15,951 bases of DNA. Source: JACQFZ01 sp036381895 (lineage in GTDB: Bacteria > Pseudomonadota > Gammaproteobacteria > Acidiferrobacterales > Sulfurifustaceae). Made by a program: the position numbers and the translations under genes. The stretch covers positions 1-15,951 of the forward strand of contig DASVBY010000023.1 of the NCBI GenBank assembly GCA_036381895.1, written 5' to 3'. Position 1 is the stretch's first letter. The number at the start of each line of letters is the position of its first letter. Positions 6,876-14,323 of the stretch are shown piece after piece. The notes below the pieces were generated by a model. The model worked only from the letters and a program-made list of their open reading frames with translations, searched no databases and was not told the DNA's origin.

Positions 6876-8156
6876 ATGAGCACCATCACCCGCAGAGATT
6901 TCATTCGCTTCGCCGGCGCGGCGACGCTCGGCCTCATGGGAGCCGGCGGTACCGCGCGCGCAGCGCGGCGTGCTTCGGCGCATGTCGTCGTCATCGGTGG
7001 CGGTTTCGGCGGCGCGACTTGCGCGCGGTATCTCAAGCGCGTGGATCCGGGGATCAAAGTCACGCTGATCGAGGCGAACGAGCGCTTCATCACTTGTCCG
7101 TTCAGCAACTACGTGCTCGCGGGCTGGCGCACGCTCGACAGCATCACGCACGGCTACGACGGGCTGAAGCGCGACGGCGTCGAGGTGGTGCTTGCGCGCG
7201 CTACCGGGGTCGACCCGGCCGCGCGGCGCGTGAGCCTCGAGGGCGGCACGAGCGTCGCGTACGACCGGCTCGTGGTCGCGCCGGGCATCGATTTTCGCTG
7301 GGGGGCGATCGCGGGCTACGACGAGAAAGCGGCCGAAGTCATGCCGCACGCGTGGAAGGCGGGAGCGCAGACGCTGCTGCTGCGCAGGCAGCTCGAGGCG
7401 ATGCCGGACGGCGGTACCTTCGTCATGGCCGCGCCCGACAATCCGTTCCGCTGCCCGCCCGGGCCGTACGAGCGCGCGAGCGTCATCGCGAACTACCTGA
7501 AGCGCCACAAGCCGAAGTCGAAGATCCTCATTCTGGACGCGAAGGAAGGCTTCTCCAAGCAGGGCCTGTTCATGGAGGGCTGGAAGAAGCTCTATCCGGG
7601 CATGATCGAGTGGGTGCCGGGCGCGAAGGGCGGCAAGGTGAACGCGGTCGATCCGAAGACGAAGACGCTCGAGGGCGACTTCGAGAAGTACACGGGCGAC
7701 GTGATCAACGTGATTCCGCCGCAGCGCGCCGGCGAGATAGCGCACGCCGCCGGGCTCACGGACGCGAGCGGCTGGTGCCCGGTCGATCCGCTCACCTTCG
7801 AGTCGAAGCAGCAGAAGGGCATCTACGTGATCGGCGACGCCGCGATCGCGACGCCGATGCCGAAATCGGGCTTCGCCGCGAACAGCCACGCGAAGCGCGT
7901 GGCGGCCGTCATCGCCGGCGAGCTGCAGGATCAGGCGCTCACGGACGGGGTTTACACCAACACCTGCTACAGCCTGCTCGCACCGGACTACGGCATCTCC
8001 GTTGCGAACGTCTACCGGTTCACCGCGCAGGGCATCAAGGAAGTTCAGGGCGCAGGCGGCGTGAGCCCGTTGGGCGCCGATGCCGCGTTCCGCCAGGACG
8101 AGGCGAAGTACGCGCTCGGCTGGTACGCGAGCATCACCGCGGAAGCGTGGGGCTGA
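6876..8156 (+). CDS. fccB: Flavocytochrome c sulfide dehydrogenase flavoprotein subunit (FccB/SoxF-like)
   Basis: This FAD protein would oxidise sulfide in the periplasm and pass electrons to the cytochrome encoded just upstream. It has 426 residues. The Tat signal is ITRRDFIRFAGAAT (4-17), with cleavage near ARA (28-30). The N-terminal FAD fold is VVVIGGGFGGATCA (37-50), and the second dinucleotide motif is YVIGDAAIATPMP (317-329). Cys193 in FRCPPGPYERA and Cys364 in TNTCYSLLAP match, after removing the signal, the redox-active disulfide of the Allochromatium enzyme (about Cys161 and Cys337). The C-terminal FCSD flavin-binding domain is present. Membrane-bound SQR is less likely given the Tat signal and paired cytochrome. 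GGAGGAG precedes the ATG. A GC-rich hairpin follows the gene. Confidence 0.93.
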   Translation: MSTITRRDFIRFAGAATLGLMGAGGTARAARRASAHVVVIGGGFGGATCARYLKRVDPGIKVTLIEANERFITCPFSNYVLAGWRTLDSITHGYDGLKRDGVEVVLARATGVDPAARRVSLEGGTSVAYDRLVVAPGIDFRWGAIAGYDEKAAEVMPHAWKAGAQTLLLRRQLEAMPDGGTFVMAAPDNPFRCPPGPYERASVIANYLKRHKPKSKILILDAKEGFSKQGLFMEGWKKLYPGMIEWVPGAKGGKVNAVDPKTKTLEGDFEKYTGDVINVIPPQRAGEIAHAAGLTDASGWCPVDPLTFESKQQKGIYVIGDAAIATPMPKSGFAANSHAKRVAAVIAGELQDQALTDGVYTNTCYSLLAPDYGISVANVYRFTAQGIKEVQGAGGVSPLGADAAFRQDEAKYALGWYASITAEAWG

Positions 8157-8162
8157 TTCGCG

Positions 8163-8194
8163 CGGGCCGCGGGGCGCGCGCGCCTTGCGGCCCG
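8163..8194 (+). terminator. GC-rich hairpin after fccB, possible transcription end
   Basis: CGGGCCGC (8163-8170) pairs perfectly with GCGGCCCG (8187-8194) around a GC-rich loop that is itself self-complementary (GGCGCGCGCGCC). It starts 6 bases after the fccB stop. No T-run follows, so it would be a weak or Rho-assisted terminator. The remaining stretch to about 8290 shows no gene. Confidence 0.3.
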
Positions 8195-8319
8195 GCGCGC
8201 CATCGCGGCGGTCCGCCACTCGTAATATCGTTGCGGCAACCCTCGCGTTGCGTGCCCGCCGCGTCGTGAGGCTGCTGTCCCGCTTCTTCCAGCGTGATAA
8301 ACTCGCGCGCATCGCTCAT

Positions 8320-8434
8320 GGCAGCGCGGCCGGTCCCCTCGGTGACGAGTGCCTGTGAACCCGGTCAGGTCCGGAAGGAAGCAGCCGCAGCAGACCACTC
8401 GGGTGCCGGGGTGTGGCTGGTTCGCGCCGCCACC
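8320..8434 (+). ncRNA. ffs: Signal recognition particle RNA (4.5S RNA, small bacterial type)
   Basis: This RNA scaffolds Ffh in the SRP that targets membrane proteins. The universally conserved apical core is present: GGTCAGGTCCGGAAGGAAGC (about 8368-8387), followed by AGCCGCAGCAGA and GGGTGCCGGGGTGTGGCTGG on the return strand. The closing stem pairs GGCAGCGCG (8320-8328) with CGCGCCGCC (8423-8431), eight of nine bases matching. The length of about 115 is the same as E. coli 4.5S RNA. Exact ends are set from the stem and could be off by a few bases. A possible -10, GATAAA at 8296-8301, lies upstream without a convincing -35. dnaX starts about 28 bases downstream, a common bacterial arrangement. 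Confidence 0.93.
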
Positions 8435-8461
8435 CATTCTCGAGAGGCCCGTTCCAGGTCG

Positions 8462-10156
8462 ATGAGTTATCAGGTGCTGGCACGCAAGTGGCGCCCGCGC
8501 ACGTTCGCGGAGCTCGTCGGCCAGTCCCATGTGGTGCGGCCGCTCGTCAACGCCCTCGACAACAATCGGCTGCACCACGCGTTCCTCTTCACCGGCACGC
8601 GCGGCGTCGGCAAGACCACGCTCGCGCGCATCCTCGCGAAATCGCTCAACTGCGAAACCGGCGTCACGTCGAATCCCTGCGGCAAGTGCAGCGCCTGCGT
8701 CGAGGTGGACGAGGGGCGCTTCATCGACCTGATCGAGGTCGACGCGGCGTCGCGCACCAAGGTCGAGGACACGCGCGAGCTGCTCGACAACGTGCAGTAC
8801 GCGCCCTCGCGCGGACGCTACAAGGTGTACCTCATCGACGAGGTGCACATGCTCTCCGGCCACAGTTTCAACGCGCTCCTGAAGACGCTCGAAGAGCCGC
8901 CGCCGCACGTGAAATTCCTGCTCGCGACGACCGATCCGCAGCGCCTGCCGGTGACGGTGCTGTCGCGCTGCCTGCAGTTCAGCCTGAAGCGGCTCTCGGT
9001 CGAGGAGATCGGGGGCCAGCTCGAGAAGATTCTCGCGGCCGAGGGCATCGAGCACGATGCCGGTTCGGTGCGCCTGCTCGCGCGCGCCGCCGACGGCAGC
9101 CTGCGCGACGGCCTGAGTCTGCTCGATCAGGCGATCGCGTTCGGCGGCGGGCGGCTGGCGGAGGCCGACGTGCGGGCGATGCTCGGCACGATCGACCAGG
9201 ACGCGGTCGAGCGCATGCTCACCGCGCTCGGCGCGAACGACGCGCGCGCGCTGCTCGGGGTCGTCGCCGACGTGGTGGAGCACGGTACCGATTGTGCGGC
9301 ACTGCTCGATGAGCTGCTGCTCGCGCTCCATCGGCTGGCACTGCTCAAGACCGACGAAGCGCTGGTGGACGCGGCGGAGGCCGAGCGCCTGCGCGAGCAC
9401 GCGGCCAGGCTGGCGCCCGAGGACATCCAGCTCTATTACCAGATCGGGGTGATCGGGCGGCGCGACCTGCCGCTCGCTCCCGATCCGCGCACCGGCGTCG
9501 AAATGACGCTGCTACGCATGCTCGCGTTCCGTCCGGCCGCGGCCGGGGCGCCATCCGAGCCGGCCGCCGCCGAGGGACAGCCGCCGGGCAAGCACGGCGC
9601 GACCGCTGCGCCGCGAGCGGCGAGCGTCGCCGGGAGCGTACGGCCGGCGCCGGCCGCCACCACCCCCGCCGCCAGCGAGCGGCCGTCCGGGTCGGCGAGC
9701 GCGGCTCGCCCGCTGGTCACGTCGTTCCCGCGCGGGGCCGCACCGCTCGAAGCGCGCGAGGGCGACGGCGCGGCATGGGCCGAGATCGTCGAGCGGCTGC
9801 CCGGCAACGGGCTGCTGCGGGAGCTTTTGAACAACACCGTGCTCGAGACGATGGACGAGACGGCGGTCGCGCTGGTGCTCGATGAGGGCTGCGCGCGGCT
9901 GCTCACGAAGGAGCGCGAAACGGCGATTCGCGGGCTCCTGGAGCAGCACTACGGCCGGCGGCTCCAGCTGACGATTCGGGTCGGCAAGCCCGCGGTGCTC
10001 ACGCCCGCGCAGCTTCGCGCCAGGCAGCAGAGCGAGCAGCAGCAGGCCGCGATCGCGGCGATCAACAACGATCCGACCGTGCGCGCGCTGCGCGAGACGT
10101 TCAACGCCCGCGTGAATCCGGACAGCATCCGGCCGATCAGCCGCGGGAAGGGGTGA
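8462..10156 (+). CDS. dnaX: DNA polymerase III subunit tau (and gamma, if made), clamp loader ATPase
   Basis: DnaX is the AAA+ motor of the clamp loader, which places the beta clamp on DNA and ties the polymerases and helicase together. It has 564 residues, somewhat shorter than E. coli tau (643). Seen in order: MSYQVLARKWRPRTFAELVG at the start, Walker A GTRGVGKT (45-52), a zinc module (Cys64, 73, 76, 79; CGKCSAC), Walker B LIDEVHML (124-131) and the arginine-finger motif SRC (168-170). A low-complexity Ala/Pro/Gly linker (about 357-435) follows, then the tau C-terminal domain. The open frame runs upstream through the SRP RNA, but only the ATG at 8462 gives the family start. No A-run like the E. 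coli gamma frameshift site is seen. Confidence 0.97.
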   Translation: MSYQVLARKWRPRTFAELVGQSHVVRPLVNALDNNRLHHAFLFTGTRGVGKTTLARILAKSLNCETGVTSNPCGKCSACVEVDEGRFIDLIEVDAASRTKVEDTRELLDNVQYAPSRGRYKVYLIDEVHMLSGHSFNALLKTLEEPPPHVKFLLATTDPQRLPVTVLSRCLQFSLKRLSVEEIGGQLEKILAAEGIEHDAGSVRLLARAADGSLRDGLSLLDQAIAFGGGRLAEADVRAMLGTIDQDAVERMLTALGANDARALLGVVADVVEHGTDCAALLDELLLALHRLALLKTDEALVDAAEAERLREHAARLAPEDIQLYYQIGVIGRRDLPLAPDPRTGVEMTLLRMLAFRPAAAGAPSEPAAAEGQPPGKHGATAAPRAASVAGSVRPAPAATTPAASERPSGSASAARPLVTSFPRGAAPLEAREGDGAAWAEIVERLPGNGLLRELLNNTVLETMDETAVALVLDEGCARLLTKERETAIRGLLEQHYGRRLQLTIRVGKPAVLTPAQLRARQQSEQQQAAIAAINNDPTVRALRETFNARVNPDSIRPISRGKG

Positions 10157-10289
10157 CGCAGCGAGTGAGGCGCCGCGGCGGCGCCGAGGAGCAGGTGCTC
10201 CGGCGCGTTCAGCGGTTCACGGCTGCGGTTCGGAAGGAAGGCGGCGGCGTCGTTCACGCGGCGCGGGCAACGAAGCAAAGAGAGGCGAC

Positions 10290-10613
10290 ATGAAAGGCGG
10301 ACTCGGCAATCTGATGAAGCAGGCGCAGGCGATGCAGGAGAACCTGCGCAAGGTGCAGGAGGAGCTCGCGTCGATCGAGGTAACGGGCAGCGCCGGCGGC
10401 GGTATGGTGGGCGTGGTCATGACCTGCCGCTACGACGTGCGGCGCGTGACGCTCGATCCGGAGCTGCTCAAGGACGAGAAGGAAGTGCTCGAGGATTTGA
10501 TCGCCGCCGCCGTCAACGACGCGGTACGCAAAGTCGAGAAGGCGACGCAGGAAAAGATGGCCGGGCTCGCGAGCGGCCTCGGTCTCCCGCCCGGCTTCAA
10601 GATGCCGTTCTAG
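10290..10613 (+). CDS. ybaB: YbaB/EbfC-family nucleoid-associated protein
   Basis: YbaB proteins are small dimeric DNA-binding proteins of the nucleoid, almost always encoded between dnaX and recR as here. The 107-residue product shows the family pattern. An N-terminal helix is rich in Met/Gln/Glu (LGNLMKQAQAMQENLRKVQE). A Gly-rich turn, GSAGGGMVGVVM, follows, and then the conserved VNDAVRKVEKATQEKM segment. It ends in a Gly/Pro-rich tail. The ATG at 10290 is preceded by AGAGAGGCGAC. The 133 bases after dnaX contain no other gene that I can support. Confidence 0.95.
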   Translation: MKGGLGNLMKQAQAMQENLRKVQEELASIEVTGSAGGGMVGVVMTCRYDVRRVTLDPELLKDEKEVLEDLIAAAVNDAVRKVEKATQEKMAGLASGLGLPPGFKMPF

Positions 10614-10667
10614 GCGCAAGCAGGCACCACCCGGGCCGCCGCCGCGGCCCTTGCAGCAAGGTTTTTC

Positions 10668-11264
10668 ATGAGCGAGATCCCCAGCCTCGAAGTACTGAAA
10701 CAGGCGCTGCGACGCCTGCCCGGCGTCGGTCCGAAGAGCGCGCAGCGCATGGCGTTCCATCTCCTCGAGCGCGACCGCGAGGGTGCGCGCGCGATCGCGC
10801 AGGCGCTGCTCAACGCGGTCGAGCGCATCAAGCACTGCCAGCGCTGCAACAACTTCAGCGAGACCGACATGTGCGGCATCTGCAGCTCGCCGCAGCGCGA
10901 TTCCTCGCTCCTCTGTGTGGTCGAATCGCCGGCCGACCTCGTGTCGCTCGACCAGGCGGGGGTGTACAACGGGATGTATTTCGTGCTCATGGGCCGCCTG
11001 TCGCCGCTCGACGGCATCGGCCCGGAGGAGCTGCGGCTCGATCGTTTCGAGGCGCTGCTCGATCAGGGACAGATCAAGGAGGTGGTGCTGGCGACGAATC
11101 TCACCATGGAAGGCGAGGCGACGGCGCACTACGTGAGCGAGCTCGTACGCAAGCGCGGCATCCGCGTTACCCGCATTGCCTACGGGGTGCCGGTGGGCGG
11201 CGAGCTCGAGTACATCGACCGCTCGACGCTCGCGCGCGCGCTGAGCGGCCGCCGCGAAGCGTGA
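10668..11264 (+). CDS. recR: Recombination mediator RecR
   Basis: RecR acts with RecO, and RecF, to load RecA on gapped DNA covered by SSB. The 198-residue protein matches the usual length of about 200. A helix-hairpin-helix lies near the N-terminus (LRRLPGVGPKSAQRMAFHLL). The zinc site Cys57, Cys60, Cys69, Cys72 (HCQRC and CGIC) is next. A Toprim domain begins at LLCVVESPADL (81-91) and includes VYNGMYFVLMGRLSPLDGIG, and the Walker-B-like end has YGVPVGGELEYID. It lies 54 bases after ybaB with AAGG upstream of the ATG. With dnaX and ybaB it forms the classic three-gene cluster. Confidence 0.97.
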   Translation: MSEIPSLEVLKQALRRLPGVGPKSAQRMAFHLLERDREGARAIAQALLNAVERIKHCQRCNNFSETDMCGICSSPQRDSSLLCVVESPADLVSLDQAGVYNGMYFVLMGRLSPLDGIGPEELRLDRFEALLDQGQIKEVVLATNLTMEGEATAHYVSELVRKRGIRVTRIAYGVPVGGELEYIDRSTLARALSGRREA

Positions 11265-11402
11265 TTCGCTGCCCGAACCGCGCGGGGCGCCTGGCACGCG
11301 AAGGAGCGCGAGTCGGCGAACGCGGCATCCGCTGGCGTGCGCGCAAACGGCTCCTCGTACGGCCTCGCGGCGGTCGCGGGTGAAGCGGTCCCTCCCGCGC
11401 GC
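11265..11402. other. Gene-free space between convergent recR and pterin dehydratase genes
   Basis: These 138 bases show no coding pattern that I recognise on either strand. The only structure noted is a stem CGCGGG (11375-11380) with CCCGCG (11394-11399), separated by 13 bases. It might help end one or both converging transcripts. No T-run accompanies it. Confidence 0.4.
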
Positions 11403-11738
11403 CTATTCCCCGATCAGGTCGTTCACCTTCGCGGCGCAGATGAAGTCGTTCAGCGAGAGCCCGTCGATCGCGTGCGTGCGGTAGCGCACGCGGCAGTGCC
11501 TGTACCCGACCTCGAGGTCCGGATGATGGTCCTCGCGGTTCGCGATCCAGGCGACCGCATTCACGAAGCTCATCGTTTCATGGAAGTTCCTGAAGTTGAA
11601 CGTGCGGCTGATCTCCTTGGCGTCGTCGCTCAGGCGCCAGCCGCGCGCCTGCGCCAGGAGGTTCTCCGCGGCCTCGCGCTCGAGCGGATCGACGCCCCCT
11701 TCGCAGGGCGCGCAGCGCTGCTGTTTCAGGTCCGACAT
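11403..11738 (-). CDS. Pterin-4a-carbinolamine dehydratase
   Basis: This enzyme dehydrates 4a-hydroxytetrahydropterin, recycling the pterin cofactor used by aromatic amino acid hydroxylases. In bacteria lacking such a hydroxylase the role is less clear. The 111-residue product has the catalytic histidine set His71, His72 (REDHHPDLEV) and His89 (RTHAIDGLSLND). Its spacing is identical to His61/62/79 of the mammalian enzyme. A fold signature, WIANREDHHPD, is also seen. An N-terminal Cys pair (RCAPC, 8-12) is typical of the proteobacterial form. The ATG at 11738 follows AGAGGAGGAGCC closely. The upstream frame extension to 11984 only shadows the protease gene. It lies 73 bases after the M48 peptidase on the same strand. 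Confidence 0.93.
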   Translation of the reverse strand: MSDLKQQRCAPCEGGVDPLEREAAENLLAQARGWRLSDDAKEISRTFNFRNFHETMSFVNAVAWIANREDHHPDLEVGYRHCRVRYRTHAIDGLSLNDFICAAKVNDLIGE

Positions 11739-11811
11739 GGCTCCTCCTCTCGTTCCGTAACGATGATGCGCGCCGAACCCGCTCGGTCGCGGTCGGCGTG
11801 CGGCCGGGCTT

Positions 11812-13059
11812 TCAGCCGGACGCCGCCTTCTGCAGCCGGCTGATGCGTGCGAGCGCCGGCGGATGCGAGTCGTAGAACGCCGAGTGCAGCGGGTCGGGCG
11901 TGAGCGTGGAGGCGTTCTCCCGGTAGAGCTTGACCAGGGCCTGCACCAGCGCGCGCGCGTCGCTCTGTGCGGCCGCGAACGCATCGGCCTCGTATTCGTG
12001 CCGGCGCGAGCCGCGGGCGAGGAGGGGGCTCAGGAAGTACGTGAACACCGGGCTCACCATAACGAAGAGCGCGAGCGCCGCATGGTTGGACGGCTGCGGG
12101 ACGCCGAGCGCGCGATAGAACCAGGGCTCGCCGGCGAGCCAGCCGAGCAGGGCGAGCCCGACCAGGCTCAACGCCGTGAACAGGACGAGACGCCGCGCGA
12201 TGTGGCGCAGCTTGTAGTGTCCGAGCTCGTGCGCCACGACCGCCTCGACCTCGTCCTCGGCGAGCTGCTCGAGCAGGCTGTCGAAGAAGACGACGCGCTT
12301 GGCGCGCCCGAAGCCCGTGAAGTACGCGTTGCCGTGCGAGGTGCGCCGGGAGCTGTCGATCACGTAGATGCCCTCGCTGCGGAAGCCCGTGCGTGCGAGC
12401 AGCGACTGCAGGCGCTGCTTGAGGGTTTCGCGCTCGAGCGGTTTGAACTTGTTGAAGAGCGGCGCGATGAGCGTCGGGTAGGCCCAGACCATGGCGAGAC
12501 TGAAGGCGGTCCAGAGCAGCCAGAGGTACAGCCACCAGAGCGCGCCCGCCGAGCGCATGAGCCAGAGCGCCGCGTACACCAAGGGGACGCCGATCACGAG
12601 CAGCAGCACGAGCTGCTTCAAGAGATCGCTCACGAACAGTCCCGGGGTCATACGGTTGAAGCCGAAGCCGCGCTCGATCCCGAACGTGCGGTAGACGGCG
12701 AAGGGAAGCTCGAGCGCGCTCGTGACGACGATCGTGCTGAGCAGGAAGGCGGTGCCGAGCGCGAGCTCGTGCCCGAGGAGCTGCCGCCAGGCGGCTTCGA
12801 GCGCGGCCAGACCGCCGCCCACGGTCCAGGCGAGCAGCACCAGCGCGCCGTAGACCGTTTCGAGGCGCCCGAGGCGCGTGCGCGCGACCGTGTAGTCCGC
12901 CGCCTTGCGGTGGGCCTCGAGCGGAATCTGCGCTTCGAACGCGGCCGGAACGCGGTCGCGCCGCGCCCGAACGTGCCGTATCTGGCGCTGGGCCAGCCAG
13001 AGCTGCGTCGCGACCGTGAGCGCCAGCACCAGCAGGAACACCGCCGTGAAGGGGTGCAT
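11812..13059 (-). CDS. M48-family membrane zinc metalloprotease (Ste24-like)
   Basis: This integral-membrane protease resembles CAAX prenyl protease 1. In bacteria, which lack prenylated CAAX proteins, its role is probably membrane-protein quality control. Numbering is from the ATG at 13059 (415 residues). A short hydrophobic N-terminus precedes several membrane helices: about 65-85, 100-118, 148-166 and 172-195, and two after the active site at 292-312 and 328-346. The zinc site is HELGH (277-281), with Glu355 in the later RRHEYEADAF motif. The substrate-strand motif SHGNAYFTGFG (241-251) is also present. An upstream in-frame ATG at 13077 is possible, but homologues begin near MxxFTxVF, favouring 13059. 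It is divergent from orn. Confidence 0.9.
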   Translation of the reverse strand: MHPFTAVFLLVLALTVATQLWLAQRQIRHVRARRDRVPAAFEAQIPLEAHRKAADYTVARTRLGRLETVYGALVLLAWTVGGGLAALEAAWRQLLGHELALGTAFLLSTIVVTSALELPFAVYRTFGIERGFGFNRMTPGLFVSDLLKQLVLLLVIGVPLVYAALWLMRSAGALWWLYLWLLWTAFSLAMVWAYPTLIAPLFNKFKPLERETLKQRLQSLLARTGFRSEGIYVIDSSRRTSHGNAYFTGFGRAKRVVFFDSLLEQLAEDEVEAVVAHELGHYKLRHIARRLVLFTALSLVGLALLGWLAGEPWFYRALGVPQPSNHAALALFVMVSPVFTYFLSPLLARGSRRHEYEADAFAAAQSDARALVQALVKLYRENASTLTPDPLHSAFYDSHPPALARISRLQKAASG

Positions 13060-13068
13060 GCTCGCGAG

Positions 13069-13077
13069 TGCTATCAT
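13069..13077 (+). promoter_or_regulatory. Possible extended -10 promoter for orn
   Basis: TGCTATCAT is an extended -10 element (TGn then TATCAT, five of six matches to TATAAT). It would start transcription near 13084, about 25 bases before the orn ATG. No -35 is evident, which extended -10 promoters tolerate. It overlaps the alternative upstream start of the divergent protease, a further reason to prefer the later ATG for that gene. Confidence 0.35.
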
Positions 13078-13109
13078 TGGCGGCCTAGTTTAACGCACGG
13101 AGTCCGAGA

Positions 13110-13679
13110 ATGTCGCAAGTGCCGCCCGCGGCGCCCGACCCGCAGGCCCTCATCTGGATCGATCTCGAGATGACCGGATTGAACCCGGACGCCGACCGCA
13201 TTATCGAGATGGCGTGCATCATCACGGACCGCGCGCTCAACATCGTCGCCGAAGGTCCGGTCATCGCGATCAAGCAGCCGGACGCGGTGCTCGACGCCAT
13301 GGACGAGTGGAACAAGCGCACGCACGGGCAGTCGGGGCTGATCGAGCGGGTCAAGGCATCGACCGTCACCGAGGCCGAGGCGGAGCGCACGATGCTCGAC
13401 TTCGTGTCGCGCTACGTGCCGGCGCGGCGCTCGCCGATGTGCGGCAACAGCATCTGCCAGGATCGCCGCTTCCTCGCACGCACCATGCCGGCGCTCGAAG
13501 CCTGGTTCCATTACCGCAACCTCGACGTCAGCACGCTCAAGGAGCTCGCGATGCGCTGGCGGCCGGACCTGATCGGCGGCTTCACGAAGAAGGCGACGCA
13601 CCGCGCGCTCGACGACGTGCGCGAGTCGATCGAGGAGCTGCGCTACTACCGCGAGCATTTTCTACGCGTCCCGCTGTAG
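13110..13679 (+). CDS. orn: Oligoribonuclease
   Basis: Orn is the DEDDh 3'-5' exoribonuclease that degrades RNA dinucleotides, including pGpG from cyclic di-GMP turnover, and is essential in many proteobacteria. The 189-residue protein has all three exonuclease blocks: IWIDLEMTGL with Asp18 and Glu20, CQDRRFLARTMP with Asp118, and THRALDDVRESIEEL with His164 and Asp169. The His-to-Asp spacing of five matches E. coli Orn. GGAG lies 7 bases before the ATG. The gene is 32 to 50 bases from the divergent protease, depending on which start the protease uses. Confidence 0.97.
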   Translation: MSQVPPAAPDPQALIWIDLEMTGLNPDADRIIEMACIITDRALNIVAEGPVIAIKQPDAVLDAMDEWNKRTHGQSGLIERVKASTVTEAEAERTMLDFVSRYVPARRSPMCGNSICQDRRFLARTMPALEAWFHYRNLDVSTLKELAMRWRPDLIGGFTKKATHRALDDVRESIEELRYYREHFLRVPL

Positions 13680-13702
13680 TCGCGCGCTCGGAGAGACAAT
13701 CG

Positions 13703-14182
13703 ATGGACGCCAAGACAGCCGATCTCTACGACCAGCACGGCACGAAGCTGCAGGTGCTCGAGCCGATACTACGGCACTACGGCGGACGACGTCGTTTCGC
13801 CGGCCGCATCGCGACGCTCAAGGTGCACGAGGACAACAAGCTCGTGCGCAGTATCCTGGAGGGAGAGGGTGGCGGGCGCGTGCTCGTGATCGACGGCGGC
13901 GGCAGTCTGCGCAGCGCTCTCGTCGGCGGCAATCTCGCGAAGCTCGCGGCCGAGAACCGATGGGCGGGGATCATCGTCTACGGCTGCATCCGCGATTCGG
14001 TCGAAATCGCGGACATCCCCGTCGGCGTGCTGGCGCTGGCGACGAACCCCGTAAAGCCGGCGAAGAACGGCTTCGGCGAAGCGAACGTAACCGTGCGCTT
14101 CGGCGGCGTGACGTTCACTCCCGGCGCATGGGTGTACGCCGATGAGGACGGAGTGGTGGTGGCGGCGGAGAAGCTCGACTAA
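13703..14182 (+). CDS. RraA-family protein: HMG/CHA aldolase-type or RNase E regulator
   Basis: The 159-residue protein belongs to the RraA/HMG-aldolase fold. E. coli RraA binds and inhibits RNase E. Relatives are metal-dependent 4-hydroxy-4-methyl-2-oxoglutarate aldolases and oxaloacetate decarboxylases. The active-site pattern G-x20-R-D-x2-E is intact here (Gly76, Arg97, Asp98, Glu101; VGGN then YGCIRDSVE). From memory, E. coli RraA reads YGAVRQVDD at this point and lacks the aspartate. An enzymatic role is therefore possible, and many annotations would still call it RraA. Further family traits are VIDGGGSLRSALVGGNLA and VRFGGVTFTPGAWVYADEDG. The ATG at 13703 has GGAGAGA upstream, and the gene starts 23 bases after orn on the same strand. 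Confidence 0.9.
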   Translation: MDAKTADLYDQHGTKLQVLEPILRHYGGRRRFAGRIATLKVHEDNKLVRSILEGEGGGRVLVIDGGGSLRSALVGGNLAKLAAENRWAGIIVYGCIRDSVEIADIPVGVLALATNPVKPAKNGFGEANVTVRFGGVTFTPGAWVYADEDGVVVAAEKLD

Positions 14183-14209
14183 CGGAGCCCGCCAGCGCTC
14201 GGAGTGGTT

Positions 14210-14323
14210 TCAAGGGAGATATATTGCTCCGGTGTTCGTTAATCCACCCGTGTCGGTTTCGGTTCCACCCCAAACGATCATCTCGCTGCCAGTCCAGACC
14301 GCGGTATGCCCGCTGCGTCCGGT
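14210..14323 (-). other. Out-of-frame seventh kelch repeat, displaced C-terminus of the kelch lipoprotein
   Basis: In a frame shifted by one base from the upstream body, this stretch encodes TGRSGHTAVWTGSEMIVWGG, then a short tail with TNTGAIYLP and a stop at 14212-14210. It is a clear further copy of the repeat in the adjacent gene. The frame change falls in GGGGGCCCC at 14324-14332, and adding one base there restores continuity. Without it the protein ends in unrelated residues at 14278. Confidence 0.8.

Noticed and set aside
6417..8312. A 631-codon - strand frame opposite the cytochrome and fccB.
   Set aside because: It is Arg/Ala-rich shadow sequence. The + strand has lipobox, CxxCH and FAD motifs with good ribosome sites.
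8294..8461. Upstream in-frame extension of dnaX starting at 8294.
   Set aside because: It would translate the SRP RNA. DnaX homologues start at MSYQVLARKWRP, which is at 8462.
8462..10156. Search for a programmed frameshift in dnaX giving a separate gamma subunit.
   Set aside because: No A-run slippery site with a stop just after it is visible in the linker region. The frame is open through the tau C-terminal domain.
10157..10289. Possible small gene between dnaX and ybaB.
   Set aside because: There is no ribosome site with a convincing start and no recognisable protein. The stretch is treated as an intergenic leader.
11863..13173. A 436-codon + strand frame opposite the M48 protease.
   Set aside because: It has Glu/Arg-rich shadow composition, while the - strand frame has the HELGH zinc motif and membrane helices.
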